This document shows positions 5,673 through 11,523 of a stretch of 11,523 bases of DNA, piece after piece (position 1 is the first letter of the stretch; every line of letters begins with the position of its first letter). The notes beneath the pieces are model-generated. The model was not told the origin of the DNA, made no database searches, and was given only the letters and a program-made list of their open reading frames with translations. Position numbers and translations under genes: made by a program. Source of the stretch: UBA5359 sp028699365 [NCBI: bacterium] (GTDB lineage Bacteria > UBP13 > UBA5359). The stretch covers positions 1 through 11,523 of the forward strand of contig JAQVUQ010000046.1 of the NCBI GenBank assembly GCA_028699365.1, given 5' to 3'.

Positions 5673-7435
5673 TGATGAACGACAGGCACAAAGGCACAAA
5701 GGCCAGCCTTCGCCTGAAGGCTACGGCGCGGCAGGCACAGAGGCACAAAGAGTACGGGGCTGCTCTCCATAGCAGAAGTACAGCTACTGCTGCGGAGGAT
5801 GGGTCCGTTTATACAGCATTACGGACCTGGGGTGGTTCCGCAATCCGCAATCCGCAATCCGCATTCGTTCTATGGGCTGTCGTTCCGGTATTAGCGATCA
5901 TACTGCTTCTCAATCTGGGCGCTACTACTTTATTCGATATGGATGAACCCACTTACGCCCAGATAACAAGGGAGATGGTCAGAACGGGGGATTGGATAAC
6001 GCTCCACTTCAACGGGCTGCCATGGTTCGATAAGCCGCCCCTCTTCTTCTGGCTGGCAGGTACTTCATACAAGCTCTTCGGTTTCAATGAATTTGCCGTT
6101 CGTCTGCCGTCGGTTCTGGCTGCGTTGGGAACGCTGGTAACGACATATCTTATGGGCTGCGCTTATTTCGGCAGCCGCCGTCAGGGGCTGAAGGCCATGC
6201 TCGTCCTGGCCGGATGCCTGCAGTTCTATGCCATCGCCCGCATGGCGGTGGTGGATATGCTGCTGACGCTCTTTATCACGCTTGCAATCTACTCTTTCCT
6301 GTTATGGCTCCAGGGAAGACAAAACGCCATATTACTGGGTTACGCCGCCATGGCGCTGGCCACTCTGACCAAGGGACCGGTAGGCGCACTTATACCTGCA
6401 GCCGTAGTCTTTATCTACCTCTGCCTGAAGCGCCGGCCACTGGATATCTTTCGTCTGAAGCTCCTGCCCGGATTGTGTATCTATCTTCTCCTGGCCGCGC
6501 CGTGGTATCTGGCAGAGTATCATCTGTACGGCAAAGGCTTCACGGATGCCTTTTTCGGCTATCGTACATTCACCAGATATGTGCAGCCCCTGGAGCAGCA
6601 GAGCGGCCCCATATACTTCTACCTTGTTTTCCTGCTGATAGGTCTCTTTCCATGGTCTCTCTTTCTGCCTGGTGCCTTTAAAACTTTCATTAAATCTAAA
6701 AGGGATCCGCTTCCCCTTGTCTGGGCAGGCTTCGTTTTTCTCTTCTTTACCGGAGCCGCCACCAAGCTTCCCAATTATATGCTGCCGCTGTATCCGGCTC
6801 TGTCACTGATCATCGCCGGCATATGGCCGGAACGCAAACTACTGGATATCAAAGGACGGCGGCAGGCCTACGCCGGAGCTGCAGCCTTGATGCTGGCTTC
6901 CGCCCTGCTGATGTGGGGTATCATCCAGCTTGCTCATGCCAAGCTGGACCCGACAGTAGCTGCCAATCAGATCAAGCGGGTGCTGCCGGTACTGATGGTG
7001 TTACCGGCAGGCTTCGTCGTCTCCTGCTTTGCGGCTGCATTGAAGAGAGAGGGTTCAATCATCTACAAGGGAGTTGCCTTAACGGCATTGTCATTTGTAT
7101 TGCTGCTGGGACTACTGATCTTTCCGGCGCTGAATGTCACCAAGCCCCTTCCGGGCTTGGCCGTGCAGGCCTCTCATATGCTGCCGCCCGGGGCTCCGCT
7201 ATACAGCTACGGCTTGTACAACGCCAGTATAACCTACTATTCCGATCATAGTATGATCCGTCTGAATTCGACCGATGAATTGTCAGCAGTTCTGAAGCGG
7301 GAAGAGAGCATGTTGATGCTGGTTAAGCAGAAAAGTTACAGCAGGTTTCCAGAGCATATCAAGGATAGATTCAAAATCACGGCATCTAAAGGAAGTACGC
7401 TGTTACTTAAGAAATCAGAAGGCAGTCGCCCGTAA
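5672..7435 (+). CDS. ArnT-like GT83/GT39 membrane glycosyltransferase with repeat-encoded N-terminus
   Basis: This is a 587-residue polytopic transferase using a lipid-linked sugar at the outer face of the inner membrane. The first helix is about 65-83, followed by the signature periplasmic loop with DMDEPTYAQITREM (acidic catalytic region, D89-E92) and WFDKPPLFFW (118-127). Later marks are RLPSVLAALG, ALATLTKGPVGALIP and KLPNYMLPLYPALSLI, all typical of ArnT/PMT relatives, then a small C-terminal soluble domain. ArnT adds L-Ara4N to lipid A, and a lipid A or glycan target is likely here. Residues about 5-65, before helix 1, come from copy B of the complex repeat; relatives normally begin almost directly at helix 1. 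No in-frame start exists between the repeat and helix 1, so the repeat must be translated. I chose ATG 5672 for its TGATG overlap and the GAGAAAGG before it, over ATG 5648 in the same frame. Confidence 0.9.
   Translation: MMNDRHKGTKASLRLKATARQAQRHKEYGAALHSRSTATAAEDGSVYTALRTWGGSAIRNPQSAFVLWAVVPVLAIILLLNLGATTLFDMDEPTYAQITREMVRTGDWITLHFNGLPWFDKPPLFFWLAGTSYKLFGFNEFAVRLPSVLAALGTLVTTYLMGCAYFGSRRQGLKAMLVLAGCLQFYAIARMAVVDMLLTLFITLAIYSFLLWLQGRQNAILLGYAAMALATLTKGPVGALIPAAVVFIYLCLKRRPLDIFRLKLLPGLCIYLLLAAPWYLAEYHLYGKGFTDAFFGYRTFTRYVQPLEQQSGPIYFYLVFLLIGLFPWSLFLPGAFKTFIKSKRDPLPLVWAGFVFLFFTGAATKLPNYMLPLYPALSLIIAGIWPERKLLDIKGRRQAYAGAAALMLASALLMWGIIQLAHAKLDPTVAANQIKRVLPVLMVLPAGFVVSCFAAALKREGSIIYKGVALTALSFVLLLGLLIFPALNVTKPLPGLAVQASHMLPPGAPLYSYGLYNASITYYSDHSMIRLNSTDELSAVLKREESMLMLVKQKSYSRFPEHIKDRFKITASKGSTLLLKKSEGSRP
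5685..5865 (+). repeat. Complex repeat, copy B (within the GT83 gene)
   Basis: It starts with two GGCACAAA octamers. The 49-base block (5691-5739) contains the AGCCTTC/GAAGGCT hairpin (5705-5722). The 62-base block (5804-5865) ends in three CCGCAAT heptamers and one CCGCATT. Between the blocks it is 37 bases longer than copy A: a 45-base (15-codon) extra segment and one octamer fewer. As a result the 5' block is read in a different frame from lptA, while the 3' block is read in the same frame. Confidence 0.9.
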
Positions 7436-7463
7436 CGCTTGAGCGCCAGCCGTTACCAGGCAT

Positions 7464-7486
7464 AAAAAAGGGCCTCGGCGAGGCCC
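7464..7486 (-). terminator. Rho-independent terminator of the mutase/reductase genes
   Basis: On the minus strand GGGCCTC and GAGGCCC (7470-7476 and 7480-7486) pair perfectly around a 3-base loop and are followed by six T (7464-7469). It lies about 27 bases beyond the reductase stop. On the plus strand no T-run follows, so it is not a good terminator for the convergent GT83 gene. Confidence 0.88.
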
Positions 7487-7512
7487 CTGAGTTACTTAAG
7501 GGAAAGGTAAGA

Positions 7513-8631
7513 TTAGCCTTCCATGGCGGATGCCGTCTCCTTTAATTGCTTGATTATCGGTATATGTTGAGGGCATTTGGGTTCGCATTGTCCACATTCG
7601 ATGCAGGCCGATGCCCTTCTATCTTCCTCTTTCTCAGGCTTGTAGAGTTCGCCGTATCTTTCGGCAGCCAGATTTCGGAGGCCGTAGGCTCTATCCATAT
7701 TCATAGCCGCAAAATTTGCCGGTATATCGACGCCGTTAGGGCAAGGCATGCAGTAATTGCAACCGGTGCAGTAGAGATCGGATAACCGCTTCAGATCTTC
7801 CACCAATTCCGATACTCGTCCGTATTCCCCAACTGTCATCGGTTGCTCGCGTGAAGCTGCCGCGATATTCTCCTCCAGCATCTGCATGCTCCCCATCCCC
7901 GACAGAGCCAGGTCGACATCGGGATTGGATAGGACAAAGCGCATAGCCAATTCCGGCGTGCTCAATACGCCAGGCAATGCTCCCATAAGTTTTTCGGACG
8001 GATGTACAAGCCGTCCTCCGGCTACGGGCCCCATGACGACTATGCCTACACCTCTGGAGCGCGCGTAAGAGATGGCGTCTTCGTTGCTGCGATCCAGCAG
8101 ATTGTATTGAAGAGTTATCACCTCGAACTCCCCGGTATCGATAAGCTTTACCAGATTCTCCGGAGTATCGTGAAAAGAGATGCAGAAATGCTTGAAAAGG
8201 CCTTCGTCATATGCCCTGCGGGCAGCTTTGCCAAGACCGCCGGGAACATCATACTTCTCCGTATATATCTGCCAGTTCATACCATGAACCACACAGTAAC
8301 AATCGATATAATCGATACCCATCCTTGATAGCGACTGATCGAGCGTGCTTCTCCATATCTCGGGCGATGCATGATCCCAGACAGGGTTCTTGGTGGAAAT
8401 ATATACTCTGTCTCGCAGGCCTTGCAAGGCTTCACCCAGGACCGCCTCGCTCTGTCCGTTGCAATAGCCGACGGCTGTATCGAAATAATTCACCCCGATC
8501 TCGACCGCCCGCCTGAGCATCGGGACGGCCTCGTCTCTGTTTATATCGTTCCCGGACATGGGTAGACGCATCGTCCCGAACCCCAGCCTGGATACCTTTA
8601 TGCCTGTTCTACCAAGCTTGGTGTAGCGCAA
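7513..8631 (-). CDS. Aldo/keto reductase with C-terminal two-cluster ferredoxin-like domain
   Basis: Residues 1-270 are an aldo/keto reductase barrel with tetrad D51, Y56, K81 and H116 (in VNYFDTAVGY, ISTKNP and CVVHG). Residues about 285-360 add two cysteine groups, C288-C291-C294-C297-P and C343-C346-C349-C353-P, suited to two [4Fe-4S] clusters. The combination matches the COG1453 family of predicted oxidoreductases, common in anaerobes. The physiological substrate is unknown, and the clusters imply electron exchange with ferredoxin or a flavin rather than only NAD(P)H. The first C-group has spacing 2-2-2 rather than the usual 2-2-3, which could affect cluster geometry. The start is TTG, supported by AAGGAG 8 bases upstream and by the family-typical MRYTKLGRTG beginning. 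It lies 19 bases after the mutase stop, so the two are probably one transcript, ended by the terminator at 7464-7486. Confidence 0.93.
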   Translation of the reverse strand: MRYTKLGRTGIKVSRLGFGTMRLPMSGNDINRDEAVPMLRRAVEIGVNYFDTAVGYCNGQSEAVLGEALQGLRDRVYISTKNPVWDHASPEIWRSTLDQSLSRMGIDYIDCYCVVHGMNWQIYTEKYDVPGGLGKAARRAYDEGLFKHFCISFHDTPENLVKLIDTGEFEVITLQYNLLDRSNEDAISYARSRGVGIVVMGPVAGGRLVHPSEKLMGALPGVLSTPELAMRFVLSNPDVDLALSGMGSMQMLEENIAAASREQPMTVGEYGRVSELVEDLKRLSDLYCTGCNYCMPCPNGVDIPANFAAMNMDRAYGLRNLAAERYGELYKPEKEEDRRASACIECGQCEPKCPQHIPIIKQLKETASAMEG

Positions 8632-8639
8632 AATACCAG

Positions 8640-8645
8640 CTCCTT
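8640..8645 (-). promoter_or_regulatory. Ribosome binding site deciding a TTG start (reductase)
   Basis: AAGGAG lies 8 bases before the TTG at 8631, inside the 19-base gap after the mutase stop. The downstream residues match the usual first residues of the family, so TTG is the best start. Confidence 0.8.
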
Positions 8646-8650
8646 ATTTA

Positions 8651-10009
8651 TTATTCTCCCCCCAAAAGTTCGAGAATCTCATCGGTTTTCTCCTTTAGCA
8701 ACTCCCGGTCGCCGCGCGTTTCCACGTTAAGCCGTACTACCGGTTCCGTATTGGACATGCGCAGATTGAAACGCCAGCAGTCGAACTCCAGACCGATGCC
8801 GTCCGTCCGGTCTATATGCAGGCTCCCCGGCCCGTATATTTCAAGAACTCTGTTTATGGCTGCGGCCGGATCAGCAATGCGCCTGTTTATCTCACCGCTT
8901 ACAGGATAGCGTTTCTCACGCTCGGCCACAAGCTCGGATAATTTTCGGCCGCTGCCGCTCATTATTTCCAGCACTATCAGCCAGGGGATCATGCCGCTGT
9001 CGCAGTAGGCGAAATCCTTGAAATAGTGGTGCGCCGACATTTCACCGCCGTAAACAGCGTCTTCCGCCCGCATACGCTCTTTCATGAATGCATGCCCGGT
9101 CTTGTTCTGTACGGGTATGCCTCCGGCCTCCCTGACGATCTCTATGGTATTCCAGGTCAATCGTGGATCGTGGATGATCCCGGCACCCGGATGACGTTTC
9201 AACATCTGAGAAGCCAGCAGACCCACCACATAATATCCTTCCAGAAAATCGCCGTTCTCATCAAAGAAGAAACAGCGATCGTAATCGCCGTCCCAGGCTA
9301 TGCCTATATCCGCTTTCTCCCGCCTGACCGTTTCCGCCGTGGTTTTGCGATTTTCCGTCAACAGCGGGTTGGGTACGCCGTTGGGGAAAGCTCCGTCAGG
9401 TGTAAAGAGGAGTTTGATGAACTCGCAGGGCAGGTATTTCTCCAGAGCGTCCATGACTATGCCGGCTCCGCCGTTGCCGGCATTGCAGACAACTTTGAAG
9501 GGTTTGATGTTGTCGACATCGATGAAGCTGAGCAGGCGCTGGATGTAGTCGGACATGATATCCACCTTCTCTACACGTCCCTCCGCTTGACCTGTCACCT
9601 CTTTGCCGGCAATCACCAACGCCTCGATCTCTTTGAGGCCGGAATCACCGCTTATGGGCTTGGACTGTTCTCTCACCAGCTTCATACCGTTATAATCGGC
9701 CGGGTTATGGCTGGCCGTGACCATAATCCCTCCGTCCAGCTTCAGATGGTCCGTGGCAAAGTATATCTGCTCCGTCCCGCAAAGCCCTATATCCACAACA
9801 TCGACTCCGGCCCTCACAAGTCCCCGGGTCAATGCCGCAGCCAATGCAGGGCTGGAGAGACGAATATCATACCCGACAGCCACTTTGCCGGGCTGCAGCA
9901 GAGAAGCATATGCCTGCCCGATACGGTAAGCCATCTCCTCGTTCAATTCGTCCGGCACCCTGCCGCGTATATCATATGCCTTGAATGACGCAATCTTTGT
10001 AGTGTTCAT
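8651..10009 (-). CDS. Phosphomannomutase/phosphoglucomutase
   Basis: This 452-residue alpha-D-phosphohexomutase interconverts hexose 6-phosphate and 1-phosphate, supplying GDP-mannose or UDP/ADP-glucose type donors in the cytoplasm. All four active-site elements are present: phosphoserine loop TASHNP with S100 (98-103), metal loop DGDYDR (240-245), sugar loop GEMSAHHYF (322-330), and phosphate-binding RMSNTEP (417-423). GEMSAHH is the PMM/PGM (AlgC-like) form, so dual mannose/glucose specificity is likely; phosphoglucosamine mutase is disfavoured. The length is normal. The start ATG has AGGGAGG 5 bases upstream. It precedes the reductase by 19 bases on the same strand. Upstream are three tandem repeat units, so any promoter must lie within or next to them; I see no convincing one. 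Confidence 0.95.
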   Translation of the reverse strand: MNTTKIASFKAYDIRGRVPDELNEEMAYRIGQAYASLLQPGKVAVGYDIRLSSPALAAALTRGLVRAGVDVVDIGLCGTEQIYFATDHLKLDGGIMVTASHNPADYNGMKLVREQSKPISGDSGLKEIEALVIAGKEVTGQAEGRVEKVDIMSDYIQRLLSFIDVDNIKPFKVVCNAGNGGAGIVMDALEKYLPCEFIKLLFTPDGAFPNGVPNPLLTENRKTTAETVRREKADIGIAWDGDYDRCFFFDENGDFLEGYYVVGLLASQMLKRHPGAGIIHDPRLTWNTIEIVREAGGIPVQNKTGHAFMKERMRAEDAVYGGEMSAHHYFKDFAYCDSGMIPWLIVLEIMSGSGRKLSELVAEREKRYPVSGEINRRIADPAAAINRVLEIYGPGSLHIDRTDGIGLEFDCWRFNLRMSNTEPVVRLNVETRGDRELLKEKTDEILELLGGE

Positions 10010-10388
10010 CGTTTCCTCCCTCTGTTATCAGCTTTTTAGCACATTAGCTTCATAGCCTTTTAGTAATACTCCGGCGGGCTGTTAACGCCTGGTGATTTCG
10101 TTCTGCTAAACTGCTAAACTGCTAAACTGCTAAAAGCTAAATAGCTTTATAGTAATATTCCGGCAGGCTATTAACGCCTGGTGATTTCGTTCTACTAAAC
10201 TGCTAAACTGCTAAAAGCTAAATAGCTTTATAGTAATATTCCAGCAGGCTATTAACGCCTGGTGATTTCGTTCTGCTAAACTGCTAAACTGCTAAACTGC
10301 TAAAAGCTAAATAGCTTTATATGCAGCCTGTGGCCCAAGCTTATATATTACCTAATGCCCGCCATTAAAACAACCTGTCACATACAAA
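10010..10388. other. Intergenic region filled by tandem repeats
   Basis: About 380 bases without a gene. About 260 bases are the tandem repeat described separately; positions 10031-10052 look like a decayed part of a further unit. The remaining 68 bases beyond the repeat (10321-10388) hold no terminator or promoter I can support. Confidence 0.6.
10053..10320. repeat. Three tandem 81-89-base units with octamer runs
   Basis: Units run 10053-10141 (89), 10142-10222 (81) and 10223-10311 (89), then the first bases of a fourth up to 10320. Each has a conserved part with TTAACGCCTGGTGATTTCGT, then TGCTAAAC octamers: four, three and four, which fully explains the 8-base length difference. Units 2 and 3 are nearly identical; unit 1 is more diverged. 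Each unit can form a CAGGC/GCCTG hairpin around TATTAAC, and each junction forms AAAGCTA/TAGCTTT. Not CRISPR: there are no unique spacers. Confidence 0.92.
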
Positions 10389-11523
10389 TCATACCTTGCA
10401 AGCAAATAGGTCGTGCGCCTGAGCCATAAACGCAGCCATTCTGGCATCTCTTCCGGCATCGACAAAGCCGTCGTAATCCAGGCTGAGAAACGGTATGCCG
10501 TCATGGCGACGACGCAGCTTGTGTCCGAGCGATGCAGCGATGTTCCCCGGCATGCAATTGAACGGTATCACGCTTATCACTCCGGCCAGGCCGCGCCGGG
10601 CGAAATCCTCTGCTTTTCCCATGCTGCAGATGGCTTCACCACCTATGGTCTTATGCAGATAATGGGAACCGTTGGCGATGACCTCCAGCGACGAAATATC
10701 ATCAAGACCTTCCATATACGGGAGAGTGGCCTGGAAGAGCTTGTGCTCATCTCTGGCTGCAATGCGCGCCAGCATGTTCTTGGATATGCCGCTCTTAAGA
10801 TCTTCCCATTTCCAGGTATCCCTGAACGCATCGAGATGAAGTATACCGCCGATCAGATTGGAATAGCCGAAAAATTCCGTAAGCGGTGCCAGCCAGGCTT
10901 CTCCTCCGGCTCTCTCTATCTTGCGTATGATATCCTGATTGGCACGGCTATGGATGCGAACGTAGAATTCCCCCACAACTCCTATCAACGGCCGCTCGTG
11001 ATGATCGCAAATAGAGACGAATTCATCCCTGGCTGAACGCAGAAGATCGGTCAGAAGATCCAGATGATTGCCGTTCAGCAACCGCATCCGGCCGGCCGCG
11101 CCGGATATGCGGCGACGCTGCCGCGGCAGTAAATCGCAGAGAGTCCTGACATAGCGTTCGAATACGGCATCCACCGTGCCCGCCTCGCGTTCATAGGGAC
11201 GGGCGTGGTGCAGCATCTTCTCCAGCATGTCATGCGTCACCAGTGCATCCCAGGCCAGTATTGACATATCGATACCGTAGCCGGCATCATAATTGTTATT
11301 GCCCAGCGTCACCATGTTGACTGATTCAAGTCCCAGCCTGGCCAGTATATCCTTCTGAAGCATATAATACATGCCGTAGCGGCAGGGACCTTCCGAAAAG
11401 CCCTGAAAGAAAGCATCCTTATGCGGATCGAAATCCGGTTGCATAGTTCTCTCGATTATATCCTGCGTCGTATAAAGCATGGGCACACAGACATCTTCGG
11501 AGATATGACGTCGTGCCAGATTC
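10389..11523 (-). CDS. 2-hydroxyacyl-CoA dehydratase/activase-related protein (COG3581-like), 5' partial
   Basis: The frame is open to the window edge with no start, giving 377 visible residues. The reading through DVCVPMLYTTQDIIE means the GTG at 11486 is an internal valine, not a start. Features resemble the COG3581/DUF2229 group related to 2-hydroxyglutaryl-CoA dehydratase and its activase: a cysteine in the opening segment (C12 of the visible part), GPCRYGMYYMLQ (C47), EAICSMGKAEDFARRG (C299), and the C-terminal PFNCMPGN (C323) followed by IPFLSLDYDGF. These cysteines probably bind a [4Fe-4S] cluster. The family is widespread in anaerobes; no reaction is established for this branch, and the ATP-binding activase part would be a separate domain or gene upstream, outside the window. 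It is on the same strand as the mutase but separated by the repeats. Confidence 0.78.
   Translation of the reverse strand, partial: NLARRHISEDVCVPMLYTTQDIIERTMQPDFDPHKDAFFQGFSEGPCRYGMYYMLQKDILARLGLESVNMVTLGNNNYDAGYGIDMSILAWDALVTHDMLEKMLHHARPYEREAGTVDAVFERYVRTLCDLLPRQRRRISGAAGRMRLLNGNHLDLLTDLLRSARDEFVSICDHHERPLIGVVGEFYVRIHSRANQDIIRKIERAGGEAWLAPLTEFFGYSNLIGGILHLDAFRDTWKWEDLKSGISKNMLARIAARDEHKLFQATLPYMEGLDDISSLEVIANGSHYLHKTIGGEAICSMGKAEDFARRGLAGVISVIPFNCMPGNIAASLGHKLRRRHDGIPFLSLDYDGFVDAGRDARMAAFMAQAHDLFACKV

Noticed and set aside
7140-7160. Strong hairpin CCAAGCCC/GGGCTTGG as a terminator
   Set aside because: It lies inside the GT83 coding sequence, with no T-run after it on either strand.
9026-9988. 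320-codon open frame on the plus strand opposite the mutase
   Set aside because: It lies entirely antisense to a gene with all four mutase active-site motifs. The translation has no recognisable domain; it is a by-product of GC-rich codon usage.
10053-10320. CRISPR array
   Set aside because: The units are contiguous and homologous along their whole length, with internal octamers and no unique spacers; no cas genes are seen.
10413-11036. 207-codon open frame on the plus strand opposite the COG3581-like gene
   Set aside because: The minus-strand frame has clear family motifs and extends past the window. The plus frame has none.
11484-11486. GTG start for the COG3581-like gene
   Set aside because: The frame continues upstream to the window edge with family-like residues including a conserved cysteine, so the GTG encodes an internal valine.

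Overview
The window holds eleven protein-coding genes, two of them cut by the window ends, plus three unrelated families of short repeats. No RNA genes, transposase or CRISPR array were seen. The content points to an anaerobic or microaerophilic bacterium with two membranes. There is an LPS-export operon (LptA, LptB, one LptF/LptG permease), an SLH-domain envelope protein of the outer-membrane-tether type, a DUF3084 protein, and a YqgF/RuvX-like protein that resembles the DUF3084-linked version in cyanobacteria and diderm Firmicutes. An iron-sulfur aldo/keto reductase and a 2-hydroxyacyl-CoA dehydratase-related protein suggest anaerobic metabolism. I infer a diderm of the Terrabacteria side (Negativicutes/Halanaerobia/Limnochordia-like Firmicutes, Armatimonadota or a cyanobacterial relative). 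The sequence alone does not settle the phylum.

Layout. Positions 1-247 (minus): start of a secreted SLH protein. 248-464: its leader and promoter, followed by a GGGGTCAGGTGTT-type palindromic repeat that runs into the 3' end of the next gene. 465-4637 (minus): a tightly packed five-gene operon read in the order lptA, lptB, lptG/F, DUF3084, yqgF-like, with overlaps or a 16-base gap at each junction. 4638-4928: divergent promoter region. 4929-7435 (plus): a GT2 polyprenyl-phosphate sugar synthase overlapping an ArnT-like GT83 membrane glycosyltransferase. 7464-7486: terminator for the minus-strand genes that follow. 7513-10009 (minus): phosphomannomutase/phosphoglucomutase followed by an aldo/keto reductase. 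10053-10320: three tandem units of about 89 bases containing an octamer run. 10389-11523 (minus): a COG3581-like protein with its 5' end outside the window.

Functionally most of the window serves the envelope. The mutase supplies sugar phosphates. The GT2/GT83 pair would load a sugar on a lipid carrier and transfer it outside the inner membrane, plausibly to lipid A or another LPS part. The Lpt proteins move LPS outward, and the SLH protein would tie the outer membrane to the wall.

The most unusual feature is that repeats are translated as parts of proteins. One complex repeat (a 49-base hairpin block, octamers, a 62-base block ending in heptamers) is present twice, in opposite orientations. 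It forms the N-terminal extension of both LptA and the GT83 enzyme, directly before their first hydrophobic segment. The two copies flank the divergent promoters and the GT2 gene. The other repeat family supplies the last 17 residues of the YqgF-like protein.
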